Assembly: GCA_902615845.1 (NCBI GenBank)
Contig: CACMQS010000001.1
Location: forward strand, 62,001 to 126,000
Length of the DNA: 64,000 bases
Direction: 5' to 3'
Source: an uncultured Alphaproteobacteria bacterium
GTDB lineage: Bacteria > Pseudomonadota > Alphaproteobacteria > HIMB59 > GCA-002718135
In this document: in pieces, positions 7,104 through 17,442 of the stretch
Numbering within the stretch: position 1 is the stretch's first letter
How the letters are laid out: every line of letters begins with the position of its first letter
Notes under the pieces: model-generated
Database searches by the model: none
Seen by the model: the letters and a program-made list of their open reading frames with translations, nothing else
Told to the model about the DNA's origin: nothing
Position numbers and translations under genes: made by a program

Positions 7104-9956
7104 ATGATTGAAATAGATAAATTTGTTAGCAGACATATAGGGCCTAGAAATGAAGATATTGGAGAAATGCTTAAATTAATAAATTGCTCTTCATTAGATG
7201 AATTAATTGAAAAAACTGTACCTAATCATATCATTTTTAAAGACAAACTTAAATTTCGACCTGGTATGTCTGAGGAGTTTAATAAAATTAATACTCAACT
7301 TTTATCTTTAAAAAATAATTTCAAAAAAACTTATATTGGAATGGGTTATTACAATACTATTACACCTAGCGTTATTTTAAGAAATATTCTTGAAAATCCA
7401 GGATGGTATACTGCTTACACACCTTATCAACCAGAAGTAAGTCAGGGCAGGTTGGAAATGTTAATGAATTTTCAACAAATGATAATTGATTTGACTGGAA
7501 TGGATATTGCAAATGCATCTTTACTTGATGAAAGTACTGCGGCAGCTGAAGCTATGATGATGGCTTTTAAAATTAAAAAAAGTGCAAAGTTTACTTTTTG
7601 TGTTCAAAATAAATGCCATCCACAAACACTATCTGTCTTAAAAACAAGAGCTAAGCCTCTAGGTATAAAAATTATATTTGATAATCCAGATAATGATACA
7701 TTTGGTTGTTTAATTCAAAATCCAGACACTTACGGAGAAATTGCAAATCTCAACGATTTAATAAATATAAATAAATCTCACGATGCGTTATCAATCATAG
7801 CAGCTGATATAATGAGTTTGGTAATTATGAAATCACCAAAAGATTTTGGAGCTGATATAGTTGTTGGGAGTACACAAAGGTTTGGTGTTCCAATGGGTCT
7901 AGGAGGCCCTCATGCAGCATATTTTGCAACATTAGATGAATACAAAAGAATGATACCTGGAAGACTAATTGGCGTGTCAGTTGATCGTACTAATAAAAGA
8001 TCTTACAGAATGGCTCTTCAAACGCGTGAGCAACATATTAGAAGGGAAAAAGCTACAAGTAATATATGTACTGCACAGGCCTTATTAGCAATTATATCTG
8101 CTTCATATGCAATATATCATGGTCCAACTAGATTAAAAAATATTGCTAATGACATTCACTATAAGTCTAGATATCTAAAAAAATCATTAGAGATATTAAA
8201 TTTTGAAGTAGAATCTAAAAATTATTTTGATACTTTATTAGTAAAAGACTCAAAATCTAAATACTGGGTAAATAAATCTATAGAAAATGGTATCAATTTT
8301 AGATTTGTAAATGATGATTATTTTTCAATTTCCTTAGATGAAACTATATCACTACAAGATGTAGATAATTTAATTAAATTTTTTAATGAAAATAATACTG
8401 AAATATTTGCTGAAGAGATCGAGGGCAAAATTGAAAATTCAATTTTTAAAAGTGATTTAGAAAGAAAAGACAATATTTTAACTCATCCAGTATTTAATAT
8501 CTATCATTCTGAAACAGAAATGATGAGATATTTAAAAAAATTAGAAAATAAAGATGTTGCTTTAAATAGATCAATGATCCCTCTTGGATCTTGTACCATG
8601 AAATTAAATGCGGCATCTGAAATGCTTCCAATTACTTTACCAGGTTTTTCAAATGCGCATCCATTCTTAGAACCCCATCAACGTGAGGGATATAATGAAA
8701 TGATGAGTGAATTAATATCGATGTTAAAAGATATTACTGGTTTTGATGCAGTTTCACTTCAACCTAATGCAGGAGCACAAGGTGAGTTTGCTGGTTTATT
8801 AGCTATACAAAAATATCATGAGAAAAATTCAGATACTAAAAGAAATATTTGTATAATTCCTAAAAGTGCCCATGGAACTAATCCAGCCAGTGCACAGATG
8901 TGCGGTATGGATATTTTAATAGTAAACTGTGATGATAAAGGTAACGTTGACTTAACTCACTTAGATAAAAAAATTGAAGAAGCAGGAGATAAATTATCTG
9001 CTTTAATGATTACATACCCTTCAACACATGGTGTATTTGAGGAAAGTATTGTTGAGATTTGTAAAAAAATTCATGATGCCGGAGGACAAGTTTATCTTGA
9101 TGGCGCTAATTATAATGCAATGGTTGGTGTAGCTAAACCAGGTAAATTTGGACCTGATGTATGTCATATGAATTTACATAAGACATTTTGTATACCTCAT
9201 GGAGGAGGTGGGCCTGGAGTTGGAGCTATAGGATTAAAAAAACATTTAGCAGATTTTGCTCCTGGACATCCTATGTTTAAAAATGAAATTGGTTTAACAA
9301 CTCAAGAGGCAGTTTCTGCAGCTCCTTGGGGTAGTGCATCTATTTTACCTATTTCATATTCCTATATTTCTATGATGGGTGACGATGGTTTAAAATTAGC
9401 AACTCAAGTAGCAATATTAAATGCTAATTATATTAAAGAAAGATTAAAAAATTATTACCCCATTTTATATACTGGTAAGAATAATATGGTGGCTCATGAA
9501 TTCATTATTGATATCAGGCCATTTAAACAAGAATTAAATATTTCAGATGAAGATATTGCTAAAAGACTAATTGATTATGGATTTCATGCACCTACAATGT
9601 CTTTTCCTGTTCCTGGTACTCTTATGATTGAGCCTACTGAAAGTGAATCAAAAGATGAGCTAGATAGATTTTGTGAAGCAATGATTTCTATTCACAATGA
9701 AATCATTATGATTAGAGATGGTAAATTTGATAAAGTAGACAATCCTATAAAAAATGCCCCTCATACCATTGAAGAAGTATCTTCTGACAATTGGGATCAC
9801 AAATATTCCCGAAAAGATGCTGCCTACCCGCATGCTTATTTAATAAATAATAAATACTGGAGTCCAGTTAGTAGAATTGATAATGTATACGGTGATAGAA
9901 ATTTATTTTGTGTTTGTCCTCCAATTGATGAATACGAAGAGGCTAAAACAGGATAA
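7104..9956 (+). CDS. gcvP: Glycine dehydrogenase (decarboxylating), single-chain P protein
   Basis: A 950-residue PLP enzyme that decarboxylates glycine and passes the aminomethyl group to lipoyl-GcvH. Both halves (GcvPA-like and GcvPB-like) are fused, as in E. coli. The N-terminus has the typical FVSRHIGP. The first half has YTPYQPEVSQGRLEML and the second has the PLP lysine in NLHKTFCIPHGGGGPG (Lys693) and AHGTNPASAQMCG. Length is typical (about 950-960). It follows gcvH with no gap. No lipoamide dehydrogenase (L protein) gene is in the window. Confidence 0.96.
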   Translation: MIEIDKFVSRHIGPRNEDIGEMLKLINCSSLDELIEKTVPNHIIFKDKLKFRPGMSEEFNKINTQLLSLKNNFKKTYIGMGYYNTITPSVILRNILENPGWYTAYTPYQPEVSQGRLEMLMNFQQMIIDLTGMDIANASLLDESTAAAEAMMMAFKIKKSAKFTFCVQNKCHPQTLSVLKTRAKPLGIKIIFDNPDNDTFGCLIQNPDTYGEIANLNDLININKSHDALSIIAADIMSLVIMKSPKDFGADIVVGSTQRFGVPMGLGGPHAAYFATLDEYKRMIPGRLIGVSVDRTNKRSYRMALQTREQHIRREKATSNICTAQALLAIISASYAIYHGPTRLKNIANDIHYKSRYLKKSLEILNFEVESKNYFDTLLVKDSKSKYWVNKSIENGINFRFVNDDYFSISLDETISLQDVDNLIKFFNENNTEIFAEEIEGKIENSIFKSDLERKDNILTHPVFNIYHSETEMMRYLKKLENKDVALNRSMIPLGSCTMKLNAASEMLPITLPGFSNAHPFLEPHQREGYNEMMSELISMLKDITGFDAVSLQPNAGAQGEFAGLLAIQKYHEKNSDTKRNICIIPKSAHGTNPASAQMCGMDILIVNCDDKGNVDLTHLDKKIEEAGDKLSALMITYPSTHGVFEESIVEICKKIHDAGGQVYLDGANYNAMVGVAKPGKFGPDVCHMNLHKTFCIPHGGGGPGVGAIGLKKHLADFAPGHPMFKNEIGLTTQEAVSAAPWGSASILPISYSYISMMGDDGLKLATQVAILNANYIKERLKNYYPILYTGKNNMVAHEFIIDIRPFKQELNISDEDIAKRLIDYGFHAPTMSFPVPGTLMIEPTESESKDELDRFCEAMISIHNEIIMIRDGKFDKVDNPIKNAPHTIEEVSSDNWDHKYSRKDAAYPHAYLINNKYWSPVSRIDNVYGDRNLFCVCPPIDEYEEAKTG

Positions 9957-9999
9957 TTATTATTTATCAATTAATTAAAATATTAATTTAATAATAAGT

Positions 10000-11028
10000 A
10001 TGATTTATATTAATCTTATTTTAGTTTTTTTAGTCCTGGTCGCAATCCATGAGTATGGTCATTATATAGTTGCCAGATTATTTAACGCTGAAGTTACTGA
10101 TTTTTCAATTGGATTTGGTAAGCCTCTTTTAAAATATACAGATAGAAATGGCACTACATGGAAATTATCTCCAATTCCATTAGGTGGATATGTAAAAATA
10201 AAAGGTCTTGATAATATATTTTCTCCAAATCCTAACGATGAACAAGGATCCTTTCAATCCCTTACGCTTTTTCAAAAGATATTAGTACTTTTAGCAGGAA
10301 GTATTTTTAATATTCTTAGTGCGTGGTTTGCTCTTTTCTGCATATTTTTCTTTTTTGGAATTATTAGTTTAATGCCGATTATTGGATCAGTTAGCGAAAA
10401 TTCATCAGCATTTGAAAATGATCTTAGAGAAGGAGATAGAATACTTGAAATAAATAATATTAGTATTGAAGAGTTTTCTGATATCCCAAAAGCAATTTCA
10501 AATAACCAAAGTATAAATATCTTAATAGAAAGAAATAATCAGATAATTGAAAAAAATTTTGATCTAAAATTTAATGAAGAATTAAATAGGTATATTATCG
10601 GAATATCTTCACCTCAAAATCCTATTATTGATAAGTACAATTTAATTGATTCAATTAAAAACTCATCTTTATTTATACCAACATATTATGCTGCTTCTTT
10701 TACATTTCTTCAACAATCTTATAAAGAAAATACATTAGGAGATCAGTTAGCTGGACCAATAGGGATCGTTAAAAATGCAGATCAAATGATGCTAGATCAG
10801 GTTAGAGGAGTTCTATTTTTATTTATTATTATTTCTTTGTTTGTGGGGTTATTTAATTTGCTTCCTATTCCTCTTTTAGATGGTGGTCATATAATGTATT
10901 TTATTATTAGAAGAATTTTTTCAAACTCTCTTCCTGAGTTTATTACAAGAGTTTATTTGGCTGTGGGGATAACAATAATATCTTTTCTCTTTATAGTTGT
11001 GACTTACAACGATATTTTTTATAAATAA
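10000..11028 (+). CDS. RseP-like site-2 membrane metalloprotease (M50)
   Basis: A 342-residue membrane protease with the zinc motif HEYGH (17-21) in the first helix and the second-site motif NLLPIPLLDGGH near residue 290. A single PDZ-like domain sits between (about 110-200), where E. coli RseP has two. RseP-family proteases cut anti-sigma factors or leftover signal peptides within the inner membrane. In most proteobacteria rseP sits with dxr and bamA, but here it lies alone after gcvP. The RseP/MmpA-type role is an inference. Confidence 0.85.
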   Translation: MIYINLILVFLVLVAIHEYGHYIVARLFNAEVTDFSIGFGKPLLKYTDRNGTTWKLSPIPLGGYVKIKGLDNIFSPNPNDEQGSFQSLTLFQKILVLLAGSIFNILSAWFALFCIFFFFGIISLMPIIGSVSENSSAFENDLREGDRILEINNISIEEFSDIPKAISNNQSINILIERNNQIIEKNFDLKFNEELNRYIIGISSPQNPIIDKYNLIDSIKNSSLFIPTYYAASFTFLQQSYKENTLGDQLAGPIGIVKNADQMMLDQVRGVLFLFIIISLFVGLFNLLPIPLLDGGHIMYFIIRRIFSNSLPEFITRVYLAVGITIISFLFIVVTYNDIFYK

Positions 11029-11046
11029 ATATTATTGGGAGATAAA

Positions 11047-11415
11047 ATGACAAATTTTGAAAAAGTAAAAGAATTTATGACAACTTTTGGTCAAGAAGTA
11101 AAAACTAGTGCTGAATTTCCAGAAAATAAAATTGTTGAATTAAGAAAAAAATTGATTGATGAAGAATTTAATGAATTAAAGGATGCAATTAATGATAATG
11201 ATATTGTTGAAGTTGCTGATGCATTAACTGATATTTTAGTTGTAACATACGGTGCGGGTGCTGCTTTTGGTATAGATCTAGATAAATGTTTTAACGAAGT
11301 TCATCGCAGTAATATGAGTAAACTTTCAGAGGAAGGCAAGCCAATTTATAATGAATTTGGTAAGGTTATGAAAGGTCCTAATTATTCACCTCCAGATTTG
11401 AAAAAAATAATTTAA
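11047..11415 (+). CDS. MazG-like/phosphoribosyl-ATP pyrophosphohydrolase-family protein
   Basis: A 122-residue all-alpha NTP pyrophosphohydrolase-like protein. The metal-binding pattern ELRKKLIDEEFNELKDA, followed by EVADALTDILVVTYG, gives the E-x-x-E...E-x-x-D set of the MazG/HisE superfamily. The substrate (a nucleoside triphosphate or a damaged nucleotide) cannot be told. I set the start at ATG 11047 because GGGAGA (11037-11042) is a good ribosome site for it. An upstream TTG would put that site inside the coding region. It converges with the cystathionine enzyme gene with a 4-base overlap. Confidence 0.78.
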   Translation: MTNFEKVKEFMTTFGQEVKTSAEFPENKIVELRKKLIDEEFNELKDAINDNDIVEVADALTDILVVTYGAGAAFGIDLDKCFNEVHRSNMSKLSEEGKPIYNEFGKVMKGPNYSPPDLKKII

Positions 11416-12572
11416 ATATTTTTTAGAGCATCATCTAAAGATTTCTTTAAGTCTGAAATATCTTCAATCCCAATTGAAAGTCTTATTAAGGTATCAGAAA
11501 TTCCTAAATCATCTCTAATTTTTTTATCTATTGATGCATGTGTCATTATAGCTGGATGCTCAATTAAACTTTCAACCCCACCCAAACTTTCTGCCAGTGT
11601 AAATATTTGAATTGTTTCAAGAAATTTTTTTGCTGAATTAATATCACCAATTAATTCAATTGATAATATTCCTCCAAATCCAGTCATTTGATTTTTTGCA
11701 ATTTCATAACTTGGGTTATTTTCTAGTCCAGGGTAAAATACATTTTTAATTTTAGGATGTTTTAATAAATAATTAGCAATTTCTAAGGCATTATTATTGT
11801 GCCTCTCCATTCTTACAGCAAGTGTCTTAATTGATCGAATAAGTAAATAACAATCGAAGGGGCTGGGAACAGCACCAACTGCATTTTGAATATATTTAAT
11901 TTTTTCAGCTAAAATTTTATTATCATTTATAATTAACGCACCTCCTATTATATCAGAATGCCCACCAAGATATTTAGTTGACGAATGTATAACAACATCA
12001 GCTCCGTAATTTAATGGTTGCTGATTATAAGGTGAGGCAAAAGTATTATCACAGACTATAATGATATTATCATCTTTCAAGCTTTCTCTAATTTTTTTTA
12101 TATTTATAATTTTTAGTAATGGGTTAGAGGGCGTCTCAACCCAAATCATTTTCGTATTTTTTTTAAGATGACCTTGCCAATTATTTTCTTTACTAAGATC
12201 AGCATATGTTACTTCCACATCTTGATTTACTGTTTTAATTTTATCAAATATTCTTCTTGTTCCACCGTAAACATCATCGCTACAAATAATTGAATAATTT
12301 TTACCTAAAGCATCGGATAATGCAGAAATTGCTGCCATACCTGAGCTAAAAGCATATGCAAATTTACCATCTTCCAATTCAACTAATAACTTTTCTAATA
12401 TATCTCTTGTTGGGTTTCCTGTTCTTGCATATTCATAAGTAAAGTCACCAGGAGAATTTTGCTTAAAAGTTGATGAAAGATGAATAGGAGGCATTACTGC
12501 ACCCGTAGTTTCATCAGCGCCATGACCTGAATGAATTACTTTAGAATTAAATTTTTTATCTTTAGTTTTCAT
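11412..12572 (-). CDS. Cystathionine gamma-lyase/gamma-synthase or beta-lyase (Cys/Met metabolism PLP enzyme)
   Basis: A fold-type I PLP enzyme of 386 residues counted from the ATG at 12572; an alternative ATG at 12584 overlaps cysK. Signatures are the YARTGNPTR substrate region, FSSGMAA, and the PLP lysine in VIHSSTKYLGGHSD. It belongs to the MetB/MetC/CGL family, and the exact reaction (synthase, beta-lyase or gamma-lyase) cannot be separated by eye. It sits last in a cysE-cysK-PLP operon, so transsulfuration between cysteine and homocysteine is the likely role. Confidence 0.85.
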   Translation of the reverse strand: MKTKDKKFNSKVIHSGHGADETTGAVMPPIHLSSTFKQNSPGDFTYEYARTGNPTRDILEKLLVELEDGKFAYAFSSGMAAISALSDALGKNYSIICSDDVYGGTRRIFDKIKTVNQDVEVTYADLSKENNWQGHLKKNTKMIWVETPSNPLLKIINIKKIRESLKDDNIIIVCDNTFASPYNQQPLNYGADVVIHSSTKYLGGHSDIIGGALIINDNKILAEKIKYIQNAVGAVPSPFDCYLLIRSIKTLAVRMERHNNNALEIANYLLKHPKIKNVFYPGLENNPSYEIAKNQMTGFGGILSIELIGDINSAKKFLETIQIFTLAESLGGVESLIEHPAIMTHASIDKKIRDDLGISDTLIRLSIGIEDISDLKKSLDDALKNI

Positions 12573-12574
12573 TA

Positions 12575-13576
12575 TTACATCCAATCGGCATAAGGTAAAT
12601 TTTTGGAAATCAAATATTCTTTATTAAACATTTTATCATAATATTTATTTGCATCATCACAAAGTATTGTCACAATTTTTTTCCCTTTACCCATTGATTT
12701 AGCCAGTTTTACTGCACCACATATATTAACCCCGGAACTTAATCCTAGAAATAATCCATCTGTTTTCATAATTTTAAATAGCATTTCCATACATTCTTGA
12801 TCGGAAACAAAAAATGATTGGTCTACAAGACAATTTTCTAAATTTTTAGTTACTCTGGCTTGTCCAATACCTTCTGTAATTGATTCCTCTCCCTTTTTTT
12901 CTGGTTTACCATTAGTAAAATAATTAAACATTGATGATCCTTGTGAATCTGTACAAGCGATAATAATTTTTTTATTTTTTGATTTTAACCCAACGCTCAC
13001 ACCAGTTAAAGTTCCTCCAGTTCCAATTGCACATGTGAAACCATCTATTTTACCATCTGTTTGGTTAAAAATTTCTGCAGATGTTGTTTTTTCATGAAAT
13101 TTGTAGTTAGCTAAATTTTCAAATTGACCAGCCCAAAAAGTTTTTTTACCTGTTTGTTTTTCAATATCTGTAGCTAATTGCTGTGAGACTTTTTGATAGT
13201 TACCAGGATCGGAATATGGTTTTGCATCAACTAAATGAAGTTTTGCTCCCATATTTTTGAGTATATCTCTTTTAGATTGCACGGTTATGTTAGGCATTAC
13301 AATTTCTAGATTATAATTTTTTGCATTACAAACTAATGCTAAGCCTATTCCTGTATTCCCAAAAGTACCTTCAACGACATTTCCACCTGGTTCCAATAAT
13401 TTTTTTTCTTCTGCATCCTCGATAATACCAAGTGCTGTTCTATCTTTCACTGAACCAGCTGGATTCATAAATTCAGCTTTACCGTATATTTCACAACCTG
13501 AAATCTCTGAAGGGTATTTTAATTTTATTAGAGGGGTGTTACCAATTAACTGAGTAACATTATTTGTTATCATCAA
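12575..13576 (-). CDS. cysK: Cysteine synthase (O-acetylserine sulfhydrylase)
   Basis: A 333-residue fold-type II PLP enzyme. The Schiff-base lysine is Lys44 in NPAGSVKDR, followed by the substrate loop [10 protein letters not shown] and the glycine loop [11 protein letters not shown]. It makes cysteine from O-acetylserine and sulfide. It overlaps the end of cysE, which supplies O-acetylserine. Two consecutive ATG codons begin the gene and either may be used. A cystathionine beta-synthase role is possible given the neighbouring cystathionine enzyme, and the family resemblance does not exclude it. Confidence 0.88.
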   Translation of the reverse strand: MMITNNVTQLIGNTPLIKLKYPSEISGCEIYGKAEFMNPAGSVKDRTALGIIEDAEEKKLLEPGGNVVEGTFGNTGIGLALVCNAKNYNLEIVMPNITVQSKRDILKNMGAKLHLVDAKPYSDPGNYQKVSQQLATDIEKQTGKKTFWAGQFENLANYKFHEKTTSAEIFNQTDGKIDGFTCAIGTGGTLTGVSVGLKSKNKKIIIACTDSQGSSMFNYFTNGKPEKKGEESITEGIGQARVTKNLENCLVDQSFFVSDQECMEMLFKIMKTDGLFLGLSSGVNICGAVKLAKSMGKGKKIVTILCDDANKYYDKMFNKEYLISKNLPYADWM

Positions 13577-14135
13577 TATCTCTTACACCATATGGATTAA
13601 ATGAAGTATCCTTATTAATATTAATATTTTTAACTGGATTTCCTACCATTGTTGCATAAGGGGGAACATCTTTTAATACTACTGTATTAGCTCCAACTCT
13701 TGCACAACTCCCAATATTAACTGGGCCAAGAATACTTGCTCCACATCCTATGATTACATTATCCTCTATTGTTGGATGTCTTTTTGTATCTCTTTGATCA
13801 TTTGAATTTTCTGCTGGACTAATTCCTCCAAGTGTAACACCATGATATAAAGTAACATTATCTCCAATTATGCTTGTTTCTCCAATAACAGTTCCCATAC
13901 CATGATCAATAAATAGGTTTTTACCTATTTTAGCTGCTGGATGAATTTCAATTCCTGTTAAAAAACGACTAAATTGAGAAACTATTCTTGCTAGAGTGTA
14001 AAGATTTAAATTCCATAGATTGTTTGCTATTCTATGAAAAAAAACAGACTTCACTCCTGGGTATGTAAGCACGATACTCAGCTTGCTTCTTGCAGCTGGA
14101 TCTCTTTGAATAATTGAATCTAAATAATCAGTCAT
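13560..14135 (-). CDS. cysE: Serine O-acetyltransferase
   Basis: A 191-residue short-type CysE/EpsC. An N-terminal helical part is followed by a left-handed beta-helix of hexapeptide repeats from about residue 62 ([23 protein letters not shown]...). Catalytic histidines are expected in [13 protein letters not shown] and LYHGVTLGG. It acetylates serine with acetyl-CoA, committing it to cysteine synthesis. It is the first gene of the cysE-cysK-cystathionine enzyme operon and overlaps cysK by 17 bases. Confidence 0.93.
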   Translation of the reverse strand: MTDYLDSIIQRDPAARSKLSIVLTYPGVKSVFFHRIANNLWNLNLYTLARIVSQFSRFLTGIEIHPAAKIGKNLFIDHGMGTVIGETSIIGDNVTLYHGVTLGGISPAENSNDQRDTKRHPTIEDNVIIGCGASILGPVNIGSCARVGANTVVLKDVPPYATMVGNPVKNININKDTSFNPYGVRDIDDNK

Positions 14136-14272
14136 TTTGTAATGATATTTAGTGATTATTGCATTTTTTTCAATGTAACGAGGATTTCTCTTTAAAATTT
14201 ATGATTTTAATTATGTCAATTATTGATAGTTTATGTAGATAAAAGATAATCAATATATGATTTACTAATTTA

Positions 14273-15394
14273 ATGATTAAAGTAAATAAAATTAAAATTC
14301 ATTTATTTAAGTATAAGAATAAAAATCCAGTTTTATCTTCATTTGGCAGAATGACTTTTAGATCTTCGTTAGTAGTTGAATTAATTGATCAAAATGACAA
14401 CAGTGGATTTGGTGAAATATGGTGTAATTTCCCAAATCATGCTGGTAGATATAGATTTGAAATTTTCAAAGATTATTTTGTAAATTTACTTAAAAATTTT
14501 AATTTTGAAAAGCCGAGTGATCCTTATGATTATTTTTATGAAAAATTTAATTCAATAAAAATTCAAAGTGGTGATTATGGAGCTTTTAGTAATATTATTT
14601 CTGGAATAGATTGTGCTTGTTGGGATTTATTTTCAAAAAATAAAAAAATACCTTTAAACAAATTAATTAATAGTAATTCTTCAGATAAGATTCAAGTTTA
14701 TGCTAGTGGTATTAATAGAGACGAACACCAAGAAAGAATTAGTGAAGCAAGAAAATTAGGAATAAAAAAATTTAAAATAAAAATTGGTTATGATTTAAAT
14801 GATGATATTTCAAGTTTAGTATCAATTGAGAAAATTTTAAATGATTCTGAAGATTATATTATTGATGTAAATCAAGCTTGGAAAATAGATAAAGTTAACT
14901 CAAATATTAAAGCATTAAATCAGTTCAGATATTATTGGTTAGAAGAGCCAATTAGCGCTGATAATTCTTTAAATGAAATTATTAATTTAATAAATAATCA
15001 TAAAAATTTAGCCTTTGGTGAAAATATTACTCAAATAAATAACTTTGTTAAATTAAATGATGATACTTCAATTAAATTTTTACAACCAGATATTGCTAGG
15101 TATGGAGGTATTTCTCAAATAATAAATTTAAAAGATAAAATAGTTACTGATAAATTATATCTACATTATTTAGGTGGTGCTGTAGGTTTGGTTACTTCAG
15201 CACATTTAATGTCTGCAATTAATCAAAGTGGTTTTTTAGAATATGATATTAACGAAAATGCACTCAGAACTGATATTTTGAAACCTGCCGTCAAAATAAG
15301 AGATGGTTATCTTTTATTAAATTCATCAATAGGTATCGGTTTTAATCTTTCTGAAATGTCAAAAAATTATCTAAATCAATATTATGAATTATAA
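14273..15394 (+). CDS. Mandelate racemase/muconate lactonizing enzyme-family protein (enolase superfamily)
   Basis: A 373-residue enolase-superfamily enzyme with the N-terminal capping domain and a TIM barrel. The KxK-type base is in KFKIKIGYD (about 164). The metal ligands are Asp in IIDVNQAW, Glu in YWLEEPIS and Glu in AFGENI. A later LHYLGG histidine could be the second base. It could be a sugar-acid dehydratase or a cycloisomerase; the substrate is not evident. It overlaps the following thioesterase gene by 11 bases and is divergent from cysE. Confidence 0.8.
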   Translation: MIKVNKIKIHLFKYKNKNPVLSSFGRMTFRSSLVVELIDQNDNSGFGEIWCNFPNHAGRYRFEIFKDYFVNLLKNFNFEKPSDPYDYFYEKFNSIKIQSGDYGAFSNIISGIDCACWDLFSKNKKIPLNKLINSNSSDKIQVYASGINRDEHQERISEARKLGIKKFKIKIGYDLNDDISSLVSIEKILNDSEDYIIDVNQAWKIDKVNSNIKALNQFRYYWLEEPISADNSLNEIINLINNHKNLAFGENITQINNFVKLNDDTSIKFLQPDIARYGGISQIINLKDKIVTDKLYLHYLGGAVGLVTSAHLMSAINQSGFLEYDINENALRTDILKPAVKIRDGYLLLNSSIGIGFNLSEMSKNYLNQYYEL

Positions 15395-15779
15395 AATTAA
15401 AGTTTACTATGAAGATACCGATGCATCAGGCAGAGTATATCATTCAAATTATTTAAAATATTTAGAGAGGGGTAGGTCAGAATTCTTGTATAAATTGGGT
15501 TATAATCATCAAAACCTACTCCAATCACTTAATTTTTACTTTGTAGTTAAACATATCGATATTGATTTTAAATTACCTGCATATTTTGAAGATATCTTAG
15601 ATGTTGAAACAAAAATTCATGAAATTTCAAAAGTAAAAATAATTTTTAATCAGTCTATATTTAGAGAAAAAAATTTATTAATTGATTCGAAGATTTTAAT
15701 AACTCCTGTAAATGATAAAGGTAAAATAGTAAAAATGCCTATTGAAATGCTTGATAAATTGCAATTATCAAAAATCTAA
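15384..15779 (+). CDS. YbgC/4-hydroxybenzoyl-CoA thioesterase-family hot-dog protein
   Basis: A 131-residue single hot-dog domain. The N-terminal signature YYEDTDASGRVYHSNYLKY has the catalytic-region aspartates and the H-x-N-Y element, followed by LERGRSEFL on the central helix. Members hydrolyse acyl-CoA or acyl-ACP thioesters. The classical ybgC sits with tolQRAB, which is absent here, so a role linked to the upstream enolase-superfamily enzyme is equally plausible. Its start overlaps that gene's end. Confidence 0.85.
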   Translation: MNYKIKVYYEDTDASGRVYHSNYLKYLERGRSEFLYKLGYNHQNLLQSLNFYFVVKHIDIDFKLPAYFEDILDVETKIHEISKVKIIFNQSIFREKNLLIDSKILITPVNDKGKIVKMPIEMLDKLQLSKI

Positions 15780-15825
15780 ATAAATTTGTATTTTTTTATA
15801 AGCAAACAAATGTTAAATAAATTTT

Positions 15826-16662
15826 ATGGGAATTGTAACTGATGTAATACTGCCTCTTTCTCTAGCTTTCATTATGTTTTCATTGGGTTTAGGTTTAAGT
15901 CTCAGTGATTTTACAAGAGTTTTCTTTAAACCAAAAGATTTTCTTATCGGATTATTTTTTCAAATTATTATTCTTCCAATAGTTGCATTATTAATTGTTA
16001 TGTTTTGGCCTTTATCTCCAGAGCTAGCTATTGGAGTGATGATTCTTGCAGCTGCACCTGGCGGAGTAACCAGTAATGTTTTAACTTCATTTGCAAAAGG
16101 AAATATTGCTCTTTCAATATCTTTGACGGCAATAAACAGTATTTTATGCGTAATTACCGTTCCATTAATATTAATGATATCATTAAGTGTTCTTGACATG
16201 GGTAGTATTAATGAGGGGCAGTCGTTATTTAGTGTTGCATCACAAATGTTTTTAATTGTTACAATACCTGTTATCGTTGGAGTTTTATTAAGTGGAGTAC
16301 TATCTTCATTTGAAAAAATAGCAAAAAATATATCAATAATTTTATTTGTTTTAGTTCTTATTGGAGCAATATTATCTCAAAGAGAAAATGTTATTACTTA
16401 CTTTGCTCAAGCAGGTTTGGTTATGTTATTTTTAAATATTATAATGATGATCATTGTTTATTTATTATCTAATACATTCAAATCTTCCAAAGAAACATTC
16501 AGATGTTGGTTGATGGAAGTTGGGCTACAAAATGGAACTTTAGCAATTGTAGTAGCTAACACTTTCTTTGCAAGTACGGTTTATTTGATACCTGCTGCTA
16601 TTTATAGCTTAATAATGTATGCAACAGCTCTACCATTAATATATTTCCTAAGAAGAAATTAA
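15826..16662 (+). CDS. Bile acid:sodium symporter (SBF/ASBT) family transporter
   Basis: A 278-residue protein with 8-10 predicted membrane helices. The crossover region, with AAAPGGVTSNVLTSFAKGN and the NxxA-type continuation, is typical of the SBF family. It probably takes up an organic anion with Na+; bacterial members carry steroids, pantoate or other carboxylates. The substrate is not visible in the sequence. It converges with the PhyH gene, overlapping by 15 bases. Confidence 0.85.
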   Translation: MGIVTDVILPLSLAFIMFSLGLGLSLSDFTRVFFKPKDFLIGLFFQIIILPIVALLIVMFWPLSPELAIGVMILAAAPGGVTSNVLTSFAKGNIALSISLTAINSILCVITVPLILMISLSVLDMGSINEGQSLFSVASQMFLIVTIPVIVGVLLSGVLSSFEKIAKNISIILFVLVLIGAILSQRENVITYFAQAGLVMLFLNIIMMIIVYLLSNTFKSSKETFRCWLMEVGLQNGTLAIVVANTFFASTVYLIPAAIYSLIMYATALPLIYFLRRN

Positions 16663-17442
16663 GACTGGAAAAGTTTCACTATCTAAAACCTCATTATTTT
16701 TTAGATGAATATTTGGAAATGGGGGAGACATTTCACCTTTCCTCTTTATATATCTTGCATCATCACCAGTAAATCTAACTGAAAAAGCTCTTCTTCTATT
16801 ATTTGAATTATTGCCATATGCAGCATGAATTGTTGCATAATTAAATGCTATGGCGTCACCTAACTCACATTCATAGGATATAATTTCATAATCTTTTCTA
16901 TTATTTTCAATATCTGGAATTTTTTCAAATTCTTTATCTTTATGCTCATAATCATTACCTTTAAATTTTGTAGGTAAAAATATTTTATCCCATTTATGTG
17001 ACCCTAGTATGAATTCCATTGACGAATTAACATCAATTTTATCAAGTGGTATCCAAATACTTACATTATCTCTTCCTTGTACACAGTAATACCCCTGGTC
17101 TTGATGCCAAGGTGTTCTTTTTTTTGATCCTTTTTCTTTTATTAAAACATGCTCATGGAATAAATTTACTTTATTAGATTGCATTAATGAACCAGCAATT
17201 TTTGCAATATCAGAATTAAAAATAAAATTTTTATACTCTTTTATTCTTTGCCAATTACAATAATCATCATAAAATATTTCTTGATTATATGTTTCTTCAT
17301 AAACACATTTATATTTACTTGGGTGAAGAAAATTATACTCAATACCTTTTCTTAATTCTTCAATCCATTTTTGATCAATAATTTTTTTCAGTAACACAAC
17401 TCCATTATTTTGAAATTCATTACTTATTTTTTTATCAATCAT
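16648..17442 (-). CDS. Phytanoyl-CoA dioxygenase (PhyH) family protein
   Basis: A 264-residue Fe(II)/2-oxoglutarate-dependent oxygenase. The facial-triad HxD is in TPWHQDQGYY (about 117), the distal His in IHAAYGNN, and the 2-oxoglutarate-binding Arg in RRRAFSVRF. The family hydroxylates diverse small molecules and lipids; the substrate is not recognisable. It follows the ABC-2 permease gene with no gap, so it may be cotranscribed with the exporter. Confidence 0.88.
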   Translation of the reverse strand: MIDKKISNEFQNNGVVLLKKIIDQKWIEELRKGIEYNFLHPSKYKCVYEETYNQEIFYDDYCNWQRIKEYKNFIFNSDIAKIAGSLMQSNKVNLFHEHVLIKEKGSKKRTPWHQDQGYYCVQGRDNVSIWIPLDKIDVNSSMEFILGSHKWDKIFLPTKFKGNDYEHKDKEFEKIPDIENNRKDYEIISYECELGDAIAFNYATIHAAYGNNSNNRRRAFSVRFTGDDARYIKRKGEMSPPFPNIHLKNNEVLDSETFPVLISS